In this document: one piece after another, positions 53,114 through 64,000 of the stretch | How positions within the stretch are numbered: the first letter of the stretch is position 1 | How the letters are laid out: every line of letters starts with the position of its first letter | Position numbers and translations under genes: made by a program | Origin: Cruorifilaria tuberocauda | Lineage: Eukaryota; Nematoda; Chromadorea; Rhabditida; Onchocercidae | Assembly: GCA_013365365.1 (NCBI GenBank) | Contig: JABVXU010000197.1 | Span: 33,214 to 97,213, forward strand | Reading direction: 5' to 3' | DNA: 64,000 bases | The notes under the pieces: generated by a model | Seen by the model: the letters and a program-made list of their open reading frames with translations, nothing else | The model's database searches: none | Told to the model about the DNA's origin: nothing

Positions 53114-54144
53114 GTTATCTTGTTTAAAGAAGAATTAATTCTTATTAAAAAAGCGTTATTCAAATTAACATTATTTTGTTGTTTTAAATCAGTAAATGCA
53201 TATAGAATATAATTAATTTAAAATTAAAATTTATTACTGAATTTGCACTGTCAAGTTTGTAAACTGCTGAATCGAATGTGTTGCAATGTTTGAAATGATT
53301 TTTCTCATCTAATCTTTAATGATTTCCGGAATTTTAGATATTTCATTCATATAAGTCATAAATTACCTTCTCAAGGGAAATTTGCCGTTGTTATTTAATG
53401 AACAGAAACATTCATGTTCACATTCACCAAACACAATGAAATTTTTCCAATTTTTATCCGAGAAAACATTATCCTCAAAATTTATGATTTGTATTTTTCT
53501 TTCCTCAAAAGTTATAATTCTGGGTAATCCGCAATTCCACATTCCACTCGAAGCGCTTCAGAAGAACCCAGTTTTGGATATAGACTAACGCATCTATAAT
53601 CAAAATAAATCAAATTCTCAAATTTTTATATAATCAATTTTTTTTCGAATTTTAAATTACAACTCATATTTATTCGCTTTTAAGTACAAATTTTGTTATC
53701 TGTCAGTTTGATGGATCAGATTAAATTTCTTATTAAAATCACTTCTTATATGGTGAAAGTTTGGACTGAATAAATAGTTTTGTTTCACAGTTAAAATCTG
53801 TGGGAGTTTTTTCTTTATTGAAAAATTTTTGACAACAATTTTCGTGTTACTCAAGAACATTTCCTCTTTTGCCGAGAATTAAAACAAAAAATTGTTTGTT
53901 TGAGCCAGGAGAGTAGGTAGTAATTTATAATTAGCAGAGGTTGCTGGTTGCAATTTATTTTCTTAATAATTCACAAGAAATAAGATAAAATGAAACATAT
54001 ACTCTCATTTATCTGGAATTATTTGTTCAAAGAATTTCTAAAATTTAATTTTTTGTGCGATAATCTATGATTTAAGATCGTTTACAAGTTTTCAGTTTTC
54101 CTTATACTACCGATTGTTTTTGCTATCATTTTCTATTTTTGTTC
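53114..54144. other. Convergent gap between the 144- and 402-residue genes
   Basis: This is 1.0 kb between two 3' ends. A plus-strand open frame at 53382-53588 has no partner exons and ordinary noncoding composition. Nothing else was recognised. Confidence 0.5.
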
Positions 54145-57100
54145 CTATCGCTTTCTATATTTTACAAATTTAAACAAATTTGAAAATGTTAGCATGTACT
54201 TGTTTAGTGCTTGCCGACGGAGTGTTTGCGGAACAAAAGGCGGTGGAAATTCTGTAATTCGAATAATGTTACATTCGTGGGTTAATTCGGACATCACGGC
54301 GCTGCCGTCATTCATTACGTCGATCATCGCATGACCACCTAATTTTAACCAGGTACAATTTGCCTACAACGTACTAATATTCTATTGAATTGATACCATG
54401 GTGTGCTATAAATTGTACAGCATCACATCACAAAAGCTGTTTACTTGAAAATCCTTCGTTGATAATCGATAGCAATTCATATCCAATTTGAAAATATAAA
54501 AGGATGGATTTAGTCCGATAGTAGATAATAAACGACTGCTATTGATCCAAACGAAGGCACGAATAAACCAATAGGCAAAGTATCCTCCATCGATATGTGA
54601 TAACCATAGGAATAATGTTCCAAAGTATAGCAATATGAATCTGATAGTGACAGTATGACGAAACAAAATAAATATTTAACAGAAAATTTTAGAATTAGAA
54701 AATTTTTGATTTGAAAAAACTTGATTTTTACAATCCAAAGAATTTGATAAGAGCTTAAAAACTACAAAAATCAATTAAAAACTTGAATTTTACCCTAAAG
54801 CTACAACAATAATTCTTTGCAAAATATTTCTCCAGTGGGATGGATCAGCTGGCACAGCAGAATTCATCCAACAGGTCCGATCACGTTGAGCTAACATAGA
54901 CACGTAATTAATGCAAAGATCTCGTTCTGAAAGATGCCTGCAATTATCATTAAAGACATTGTATAAGTCTAAGGTAAATAATAAAAGAAGAAAGAAGAAT
55001 CAAAAAAAGGCGAAAAACATACTTCCTATTAAATCATTTGAAGAAAATTGTAAAGTGCGACTTACTTAACCGCTGAGTCGTCTACCGTAATCAAAATTGG
55101 ATTATATGTTCCATCCGGTAAAAATTCAATCGCACCAAGAAGACCTGTTTCATAAACTAACGTTTGACTCGTTCTCCTATAAAAAACTACTTAAATTTTC
55201 AAAGTTATGAGTATCCACTAATATTTTAAATTGAGGTGTGCCATATATTTCCTCAGTTAGCTACATTTCTTGATAAGGTCTATGATAGTCAATAAACAGT
55301 TTCGAATATGTAATATATCAGTTTATAATCAACAACAAGCACAAATTATCCGGTATAAATACTGATTTTGAAATGACGAGAATGAGTGAATGCAGTACCG
55401 TGTGAGTAAGAAATAAAGTCCTTTATCCGTTATCAGCGGTACTGAACCGGGCCAAAAAATTAAATTTTCTGATGAATATTGCTTTATCAATGATTCTAGT
55501 CTTGCAATCTGGAATGCTTCATTAAAACTCAATCAAGGACAAAGTAACCCTAAGATTTTACGGTAGAAGGATTTATTTCCAAGTTCGCTTTTAATTATAT
55601 AGGATTTATTTCCAAGTTCGCTTTTAATTATATTCAGAAATAATTCTGTTCCTTTAAAACTCATTCACCTGTCTATCCATATTTATTGCCGGAACTGTCA
55701 TCGATCCTGGATCGGCAGGTAACATCCGTACGTCTAATGCATTTCCAAATTCTGGTGTTGTATATCCACTAACAACAATATACCCGAATGATAAACCACC
55801 ATATCCTAAAAATGATTGGGAAAGTGAAAGACCTTTTTTTGATCAAATTAACAAACTTCAGTCATTGCAAAAAAAATACTTCACTTAAGTATTTGCTTAA
55901 GTGGATTATCAATTTCTATGATTATTCATAATCTGAAAAAATGAAATTTAGCTAAAAACATCTTAGTCAAAAAAGCAGTGAAATTTGAAAACAAAAAAAG
56001 AAAAATAGCAAATTTCATAAATGGATACAATTAGTGGATGAAGAAATGTGTAAAGAAACACAAATCGCAGCAATGAATACAGAATGAAATTAAAACAAGA
56101 CATTCGGAGATAGTATGAATATGTTTATGTCGATGAATAATAGCACAGAGAGTACAGCTTCTATTATTTCGGTAATTTCATTCAGTTTATTGTTTTATAA
56201 ATGAAGAATACAAGAAAAGAAAAGGAAAAGTAAGAAAACTATTTTCTGTAAAAATCTTACTTTAATTTCTCACAATTTAATTTATACAATCATTTATCCG
56301 TCTATTTTTTCGATTCAATATTTTCCCAAAACTTAGTTAATATATAACGTAAATATCTAACCAACACGAAGTGCTTCAGATGCATCAATTTTCCAATTTC
56401 GGCATAAAATTTCAATCGTATCATTTGTTTCCTTGTTCATTAGCAATAAATATTGCGTTAACAATTTCATTTCATCATTATGCATCAGAAGTACGCATTT
56501 TTTCGCATTTAATGAATAAAAATCGACAATTTTACCCGGATAAGTTTCGTAGTGTAGATTATATATTGACATCTAAAATTGAAAATAGTAATATTCAAAT
56601 GATTCATTCTTTCATTTATTCATGAAAATGAGTTATTGATAAAACAGGGAGAAAAACACGAGAATAATTTTTATTGCATAATAATATCATACTTAATTAT
56701 TCACATTATTCAGTTCATTGTTAACTGATATTGCTGAAGACATAGAAGACAAAATTACTGAAATTCAATTTTTTTATTGCATATTAATTTAATCCTGACT
56801 AGCATCTATACACGAGCATTTATATACATAGGTAATAAACGCATAATTTATTTTCCTACTCTTATATCTCTACTAATTCTTTGTGATAGTAAACATACAT
56901 ACGTTTAATTTAGCACAGTCAAATATCCACAGAGCTAATTGTTGGGTTATTTCAACATTCATCGATGTTCGGATACAAATATTTGCTCCAACAATATAAA
57001 TATACTGTAAACTATATTGTAATTTGATGCCGACAAAGTTTAAATATATTATTGTTACTTTCCTACAAATAAATAATGCTTGCATACATCTATGATAAAA

Positions 57101-57198
57101 CTTACCCGTCCTTCCGGACAAAGTGTGTAAGTATATATAATGTTAGGCATTCGAATTTCCGGTGTGCCAGAATATATCTGCCGTTGCCAAGTAAGCAT
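54145..57198 (-). CDS. Unrecognised 402-residue protein with a membrane helix
   Basis: Eight exons (57198-57106, 56572-56362, 55805-55669, 55508-55399, 55176-55066, 54937-54794, 54640-54432, 54338-54145) join in phase to 402 codons plus TAG. I do not recognise the family. The first 260 residues look like a folded soluble domain with scattered cysteines (LCPEGR, ILCRNW, DLCINY, RTCW) and a glycine-rich turn (GYGGLSFGYIVVSGYT). A strong hydrophobic helix follows at about 263-283 (VVALGFILLYFGTLFLWL), a weaker aromatic one at about 290-305, and then a conserved-looking tail with ITEFPPPFVPQTLRRQ. No signal peptide is visible, so a first exon may be missing. An acceptor 15 bases before the ATG, with an in-frame TAA between, argues for this start. 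The last donor (54430-54431) is weak; the stronger GTAAAC alternative at 54439-54444 would give an early stop. The first seven exons are better supported than the end. Confidence 0.68.
55569..55634. repeat. Perfect tandem duplication, unit about 33 bases
   Basis: Two adjacent copies of a unit beginning GGATTTATTTCCAAGTTCGC, 55569-55601 and 55602-55634, are identical except for the last base. It lies in the intron between exons 3 and 4 of the 402-residue gene. The near-identity points to a recent duplication, or to an assembly artefact. Confidence 0.92.
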
Positions 57199-57212
57199 GA
57201 AATATGAATATT

Positions 57213-59241
57213 ACTAAATGAATAAATCACTTTTTCGGATTCAATCAACCAGTTATTTGAAGAAATTGCTATAAAATAAGCAGTTATATTTAAATCAATG
57301 GTTATTTATTGCTTCATTAATGCAAAACTTGTAAGTGCATGTAAATTACCCAAATTTGAAGTGCATGTAAATTACCCAAATTTGTACTGAAATTTTCTGA
57401 AATGCTAATAATTGATAGTAATTTTATTCAACTAATATAAGTGTCGGAAAATCCGAAATTTAGAAATTTCTAAAAATCATTTCAAATTACAACATTTTCA
57501 TTTCAGTTACGTCTCTTATGATATGAATTTCTATCTTGTGACCCATAACAGACATCACATCTTGTCTATATTTGCTTGCGCCTTGTTAGTTAAGATTATG
57601 TTTATCCTTCTTTATACCTTATTAGTAATATTATCATGTAAGCCCTATCACAATTTGTTTACTCTTTTCGACGCTTTATCAGCTAGGATTATCATGTGAC
57701 CGATAGGTTTTACGCTGTATATACGCTATATACCTTGATTGTTATTGCATCAAATTATTGAGTTATAAATGACAAATTACAAATCATATTTTACAATTCA
57801 GTTGGTCGCTGTGACCACTTCTATTAATAAAGTTTAAGTTTCATATCGACTTGTATTACGAGCAGAAAACTCAACCTTCTCAACCTTCACTAATTGTATT
57901 ACGATTTTCGATACCCAATCAAAGTCAAATTTCAGCATTGAAAACTTGAAATTGTTCTAACAATTTTACATCTTAGGAACAAACCCTCACAAATAATTTA
58001 TCTGTGAATCAAATCCTAAAATCCAAGAATCTTTCGCGACATAAGGCTTTAAAATTATCTTTTGAAAGATCATCTGACCGATACTATTTCTCCCTAAGAG
58101 AGAGTGAAATAGCACAGAAAGAAAGATATTAGGATGTATTGGATTGAAACACTTAAATTTCTTATAAACATGTCACTATCTCACTATGTATGTTAGATTT
58201 TCAACTTATAAGTATTAATGAAATCGACACGGATTGACAATAAACTCTCGTGTTAACTGGATTTCAAGTTTGATTAAGTATATGGGGTTGAAATTAAATA
58301 TGTTATATTGAAACAAATGACCTATATGAATCAGTCTCGACATTCAACTTGCAATAACTTTAAATACTTGTTCAAATTTTGAAGATATCAGAAGGAGAAA
58401 CCAACAAAGAATTTTCGCATGTATTAATGGCCATTAAAAAATTAAAAACTGGAACTTGAGAAGAGAAACAGCAGCCAGTGTTCTTAACATTTAAAATCCT
58501 GCCTTAATTCTTCATGTGTCTTTTCAGTCATTGCCATGGTTTATAAGGAAAATAAATGGAGACCTTAAATGTAACTTAGTGGAAACAATCAAGAAAGCTA
58601 CATCAACGCAAAGCTCTCTCACAACGATTGCGTGGATACTATTATTGATGTTTTTTATTTCTTAGCATTGAGTTTTCTGTTGTATCATCTCTTTCGAATC
58701 CGTATTCAACACTTATTCGTTTTCGCTAATCTGAGCGATTGCATTGACTTAATCTCCCTCAATCATCGATACAGATGTGGGTTATCTTTGATTAGCCACC
58801 TCTATCATTCCTTATCTTTGATTTACTCGAAAACTTTCCTTTCCGCTATTATGTTCGGATATTATAAATTTAGTGCCATATTTTCACGTTCTGACTATTA
58901 AGCTTCTCTCTCTTTTTTCAATATAATATTGGACTTTGCACAAAATACCAATAGATTGTTAGTCAAGCGTACATTGGCTTAATCCGCTTTCTATATCTTC
59001 GAATAACTAAGGACGACTGTGTATTCTGAAAAGAATGATAAACATCTGCAGTGGTTTTCATTGAAAATATTTCTTTATCACTTGAAAATATAAAAAGTGT
59101 TCTGATATTTTGTTGGATCGAGGAAAATAACTTCAATTCCAGCAATTCTGTCCAGGATTCCGTGCCATCAAGGTCTCGACATTATTGTGCTGTCGTATCG
59201 CAAGACTGCATCATCCAAAAGAATATTAGGTAGTAACGGGC
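57213..59241. other. Divergent intergenic region, 402-residue gene and SSU72
   Basis: This is 2.0 kb between genes transcribed away from each other. It contains a tandem duplication at 57335-57384 and a plus-strand open frame at 58632-58901 (89 codons, hydrophobic, no partner exons) that is not accepted as a gene. No promoter element was recognised. Confidence 0.5.
57335..57384. repeat. Tandem duplication, unit 26 bases
   Basis: Two adjacent copies of a unit beginning GTGCATGTAAATTACCCAAA, 57335-57360 and 57361-57384, agree at all 24 compared positions. It lies upstream of the 402-residue gene, about 140 bases from its proposed start. Confidence 0.92.
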
Positions 59242-61746
59242 ATGGGAAAATTACGTTTTGCTGTAAGTTGCTCAAGTAACATGAACAGGAGTATGGAGGC
59301 TCACAGTTTCTTACAGTAAGCTTTAATTAACTATTTATGTTTTAATCATTACTGAATTCGATGTATGATTTTCAAATTTATGTTGCTTTTTCATTTCGTT
59401 ATGGCATCACTATCACTAATGCAGTACAAATACAGCTCGAGTGTATTTGTGAGAGATTGGAAGATTCATTTCCTCCCTTCTGTTGCTTTCAAAAACAGTT
59501 AATAGATATTTCTCTTAGTCCGTAATAGTGCTGCATTTACCATTAATTTCCCTTCACGGATTTTTAAAAGAGAAGTGGTATTTTACCCAGTTTATTAATT
59601 GGTTCCAGTTTTTCTTTGTTTTATTTGAAAACCGTCGCAATTCAGAAATGAATTTTTTGTCGTAAGAAGATGAATTGCTACTTTCAGTATTTTATTGCGA
59701 AGTTGATAATTATTGTTTATGGATAGTCTTTTGTTAATCCTCTACAGGTAGTTTTTTTTTGAAGAAAGTTCCATAACTTTGTGCATTTTGCTCCTCGATC
59801 AATTTCTAAATTCTTAAAATCGAAATCCTAAGCAAATGTTTCGGTTTATTATTACAATAATAATAACACGTTGGCTGAATTTTTTTTTTCATTCAGCAAA
59901 AAAGGTTTATTACTCTTGTTCATGCGGTACCTAGAAATATCAGTAACGTTTTAGTATGAAATATTAACGCTAAATTTATAGCAACAAAAAATGACGAAGA
60001 AAAAATGTGTCCTAAGTTATGTTATCACTACATAGGCATATTGGAGAAGAATAATTCATGATGAAAATTTTTGTATATCATTAGTATTATCAGTAAAGTC
60101 TTTTATTTCAGGAAAAGAGGCTTTAACGTAGAATCATTTGGTTCAGGAAGCCAAGTCAAATTACCGGGTCCCACACCTGATCGGCCAAATTGCTACGATT
60201 TTGGTGTAGCCACGTATGATTTCATATATAATGACTTGAAACAAAAAGATCCTCAACTGTAAGTACTGTTTTAGCCTCTTAATGCTATACACTGTTATAT
60301 ATTTCTATCACTTTTTTCTCCGTGTTTTGTTCAGGTTATTTCTCTTATGATGTTTTATTTTAATAAATATATTCAGTAAATCAATATTTTCAGGTATACA
60401 CAGAATGGTTTGTTAAATATGTTAGATCGCAACCGTAGGATAAAAGATATGCCACAGAAATTTCAACATTTCAACGGAAAATTTGATGTAATAATATGCC
60501 TGGAAGAAAGAGTATATGATCAGGTGGTATTATATGGATTTTGATGAATGTTTTGTAATGAATTGATTTCAAGTTTAACTTATTGAGCTCAAGCTCGAAA
60601 TGGGTCTAAGATATTTGAATAAAAGTGTATATCTAACATTATACAAACCTAACATAATATTATGCAAACTAAAATTTAGTAACTTATTTGGGCAAAGTTA
60701 GTAAAGCATATTGGGAAATGTGCAGTTCAAAATTAAGAAAAGAGAGATATTTTGGATAGCAAGTATTAATAAATGGTTCGGATTATCATGACATAACTGG
60801 GAATGGGAACAGTGTACTGAACAATGTCACGAATTTTTTTGCAAAATGTCAGCGAGTGGCTCATTCATGCACTTTAGGAATAGAAAGCCAGCTATATTTG
60901 GGGCAGTTTCTTTAATTTTGGCTAAAGAAATCTGAAGTTGTTGTTACATTCACATAAATAGTATATTTAAAGTAGTTCAGGAAATATTATCAGTCGTGCA
61001 TGTTGTAAAATCCAATTTTACGTTACAAATGAATAGTTTTGGTATAATTTTTTTTAATGTTGAATTAGTGTTGAAATTTGCGTAAGCTCTGTTACTGTTT
61101 CATGCTTATTTGCGTCACAGATAGTGGATGACTTACAAACGCGAGATACAAACGAAGGAGACAGTGTTCATGTAATCAACATTGATATACAGGATAACCA
61201 TGAAGAAGCTACAATAGGAGCTTTGTTTGTTTGCGACTTATGTGCCAAAGTTTGTTTTTAGAAATTCAGTTTTTTTTTTCATTTTAGTTGTATCATTATA
61301 GACAGCAGCAAACTGCTTCATATTTTAATATATTATTATTGCCATTTTCTGACCTCTAGAGAAATTTTACAGTGAGACGTATGATATGCTATACTGATGA
61401 ATTTGGAACTTAGAAATGATTCCAAAGATCATTGATTAATACTTTTTGTTTTGAAATATTTGAGCATAACTCTTCAGCTTTAATTAGAGTCAGCAGTGGA
61501 ATGGCATAAGTTGAAGAATAAAGTTTTTCTTTTTTTCGGGAACAAATACTAAAATTGATATTTTTTCACGAAATCTTTGACAAGGAAGTGTATTCTTTAT
61601 ATTTATATTTTATATTTGTTTCATATGGCGCGGTGTTTCAGTTAGAAGCCTGTGAAGATTTGGATAATGAAATTGATGAAGTTTTAACAGAATTTGAACA
61701 GAATAACAGTCGACGAAATATTTTGCATACAATTTGTTTCTATTGA
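59242..61746 (+). CDS. SSU72: SSU72, RNA polymerase II CTD Ser5 phosphatase
   Basis: Five exons (59242-59315, 60112-60258, 60394-60523, 61121-61249, 61642-61746) encode 194 residues, the same length as human SSU72. Exon 1 carries the low-molecular-weight phosphatase P-loop CSSNMNRS (CX5RS), with the nucleophilic Cys and phosphate-binding Arg intact. Later landmarks: QKRGFNVESFGSGSQVKLPG, YTQNGLLNMLDRN, EERVYDQ, NIDIQDNHEEATIGA and the C-terminal ILHTICFY. SSU72 dephosphorylates Ser5 (and Ser7) of the polymerase II tail as part of the cleavage and polyadenylation factor, acting in 3' end formation and termination. The start agrees with the family N-terminus. The gene stands alone; its neighbour upstream is divergent. 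AATAAA at 61949-61954 is a plausible poly(A) signal. Confidence 0.98.
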
Positions 61747-61948
61747 AAAAAGTGATTGTAGTGTGTTTGCCGATTATTTTGCTGTGATATTTATCATTCG
61801 TCAAATTGTAACCATAAATTCTGCTGTGTTATAGTGAATAAGAAGATGATGAATTGATTCTGAATTTTCGAGAAAAATGTGTGGAAAATAGTACATAAGA
61901 TTACCATCATTTTATATTTAGCAGAAAACAGAATTATTAAATAATGTC

Positions 61949-61954
61949 AATAAA
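61949..61954 (+). other. Poly(A) signal AATAAA for SSU72
   Basis: Perfect hexamer about 200 bases after the SSU72 stop codon on the same strand. Confidence 0.55.
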
Positions 61955-63124
61955 AGGTAATCGTTACGCTTCAGTGATAGCGACTGTAAGTTGTAGAATA
62001 AAAATGTGTATCGAACTGTGCACTTCATTTCGATAAAATCCACTGATAAAAAGTTTGTTTTTTTAAATGTATTATCCATTGTTCAGCTATATTTCACGAG
62101 GCTAATATAGAAGTAAAGCAGCATTTCGCTTATCTTTGTTTGTTAACTTTGATGCATCTCTCCTCCTTTTGTTTCTGCTGTGAATAATTCTCAATTCTTC
62201 AAAAAAAAGCTCAAAAAGGTTATTGTCCAGAAAATCTGAATTATTGATGCACTAATTGTTGAAGCAGTATAAAAAAACATTGTCAGGAATAATAAATTAT
62301 ATTGATCTCGTTCGTATAGTAAATTATGCTAACGTCTGATTTTTTGACTTCTAAAATCATTATTAAGACCAACCGGTGTGAATTTGGGGTGCAATGATTC
62401 AACTGAAAGTCGGATTAATGGAGGAAATATAGTTACTTTAATCTTAGTCACTACGAGAGTCAATGCCATGTATGTGATGTTATTAGTCTTATTAGCAAGT
62501 CGGCATGTATGTTAATTTCACAAGTTGATAGTAAAATAAAAGCACCAAAAGATCACAATCGGAATCTGTGGCATGATGTGTGAGGAAACGTAACTCAGCC
62601 CATAAGCAAAAAATCCAGCAGTGTCTTATCAAGACAGATATCTTTGGTAGGATATCAGTGGATAGGAAGAACTACGACAGCAGCGGAAAACGAATTAGAT
62701 AAAGTTATTTCGTTAATACAAGAAGAACTTGCAAAATTCAATACACATTAAAAATTGATTACTATTGGTGTAAGTATTTTCATAATATTGACTGCTATCA
62801 ACTATTTTATTTACTTCATTTCATTTTGTATTAAGACTGAAAACTAAGAAGAAAATTGTTGCGTTGTTTCATAAATTTATTATAAGCTCTTTCTTTAAAA
62901 GACAGAAGAAATGTCAAAACAGAAAAAAGACATTGATTTGTAACCTACCTCTCTTCTTTCTGCCTACGAATCTGATTTCCTTCAGTGGAAGTGAACAAAA
63001 TTTCTTTCATTTACAAATTGATTTCTGTGATTACATGATATTTATTCAACAGTTAAGAAAGTGATAAAATGCAAATTTCCTGCAGAAGACTTCAATTTAT
63101 TAGGTCGATTTTTCTGATTTCGTA

Positions 63125-63876
63125 TCGACGGCGTTACCGTAATTCGGTAAATATCCTCCTTACGTTTTCCGTGACCTTCGAATGCCTTCTTCTGTCTCTC
63201 CTTTAAGAACTAATATTCTGACTGGCGTGAGCTTCTTACCAGTAGATAGTTGATCGTCCACTGATATAGAATTTCCCTAAATATGCAAATATCATTTGAT
63301 TAATTATTATTTCTCTTATGATTAATTCTGTTTTTCTAAATTATATTTGAAAATATAATCATAATTGTTTAATATAATCTCAGAAATATTATCCACTTTA
63401 ATCTCTGATGCCTAAGACTACAAATGACACACTTTAAGCACTCTTTATTATATTATGCTAATCAATAAAAAATATCTTTAAGCAATTCAATATTATATTA
63501 CAGTGTTAAATAAATTCTTTTCGGACTACTGCTTTAGGAAATGGTCCGAAACTGTATTCTCCCCGATCAAATAGTAGGAGACAACCATCAAGTGATCGAC
63601 TTTATTACTGATAACTTCCGAAACATCGAGCTTGAAAAAGAATTAGATGAACACAACGAATAAATCAAATTTTTAAGTAGCAAAATAATATGTTCTCACG
63701 TAATTCCTATATAATTCCCGCGATAACTAGTTTGAATTGAAAATTAACAATTGTCAGAATCATCTGCATTTCCACGCCGAATCGTCTGCATTTCCATTTT
63801 CTGATTTCCTCCTGCTAGATGTTCTGCAATCCGTTAAATGTCCCCACTACGTTTCTCATCACCTGTAAATGAATTT
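63125..63876 (-). repeat. Diverged duplicated segment (63125-63190 and 63795-63876)
   Basis: On the minus strand the two segments can be aligned in one frame as GHGKRKEDIYRI and GDEKRSGDI-stop-RI, each followed about seven residues later by NQK. The second copy has TAA where the first has TAC. This looks like an old, decayed duplication of a coding or mobile-element fragment. The match is short and judged by eye. Confidence 0.35.
63757..63799. repeat. Short direct repeat, ATCRTCTGCATTTCCA twice
   Basis: A 16-base word is repeated with one mismatch about 24 bases apart. It is local microduplication next to the decayed segment. Confidence 0.6.
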
Positions 63877-64000
63877 GCGTTTAAACTTTAATCATATACT
63901 CATAGAATTCAAATAGGTAGAACTTTCTAGATGAGCAATTTAATCAAAGAGAAATAAACTCTTCCTTAATATTTTTAATGGCTTAAATTTCAAATGACTT

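Larger units (their letters stand above)
61955..64000. other. Window end: no convincing gene, several unlinked exon-like stretches
   Basis: AT-rich sequence after SSU72. Three exon-like pieces were seen. Plus strand 62599-62751 (after an acceptor, about 50 codons to TAA, ending in a charged helix-like stretch ENELDKVISLIQEELAKF) and plus strand 63541-63663 (40 codons ending KELDEHNE) are two. Minus strand 63276-63164 (acceptor ATTTAG, donor GTAAGG, in-frame VRILVLKGETEEGIRR) is the third. They do not join into one model inside the window, and I do not recognise any of them. They may be ends of genes lying beyond 64000, or chance. Confidence 0.35.

Noticed and set aside
58632..58901. 89-codon hydrophobic plus-strand open frame before SSU72
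   Set aside because: It has no partner exons and low-complexity T-rich coding. It is expected by chance in AT-rich DNA.
61955..64000. LTR or DNA transposon at the window end
   Set aside because: No terminal repeats, transposase or reverse-transcriptase motifs are visible. Only the short decayed duplication is supported.

Overview
The window reads as a piece of nuclear chromosome from a nematode, most likely a filarial/spirurid worm. It is strongly AT-rich. Its genes are cut into many short exons by introns of about 50-1500 bases, with ordinary GT..AG ends. Many start codons sit only 4-95 bases downstream of a 3' splice acceptor that has no obvious upstream exon, the layout expected for spliced-leader trans-splicing. 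The species call is inference. No prokaryotic, viral or CRISPR features were seen.

Layout. (1) 85-7618, plus: the C-terminal 953 codons of nucleoporin TPR, whose 5' end lies outside the window. (2) 11442-20177, plus: a complete 20-exon CLC chloride channel with two CBS domains. (3) 24537-50392, minus: seven genes in a row. In transcription order they are WASHC1 (actin nucleation on endosomes), PIGP (GPI anchor synthesis), NOA1 (circularly permuted mitochondrial GTPase), SNX14 (PXA-RGS-PX sorting nexin), a PRELI-domain lipid carrier, EMC5/MMGT1 (ER membrane complex) and NDUFAF6 (complex I assembly). (4) 51865-53113, plus: an unrecognised 144-residue protein. (5) 54145-57198, minus: an unrecognised 402-residue protein with a membrane segment. 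(6) 59242-61746, plus: the CTD phosphatase SSU72. (7) 61747-64000: no convincing gene, but a diverged duplicated segment.

How the genes fit together. The minus-strand cluster is rich in organelle-membrane functions: three mitochondrial proteins (NOA1, PRELI, NDUFAF6), two ER membrane proteins (PIGP, EMC5) and two endosomal/lipid-droplet proteins (WASHC1, SNX14). The gaps are 0.2-1.3 kb. Only the PIGP-NOA1 pair has the close spacing (about 125 bases from stop codon to next splice acceptor) typical of a nematode operon. TPR and SSU72 both act in gene expression but are about 50 kb apart.

How sure the models are. All exon models were assembled by hand from splice sites, reading-frame phase and remembered family sequences. 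Every complete model sums to a multiple of three, and so does the partial TPR model. The one exception is SNX14, which carries exactly one extra base, traced to its PX-domain exon. The two unrecognised proteins and that frame break are the main open questions.
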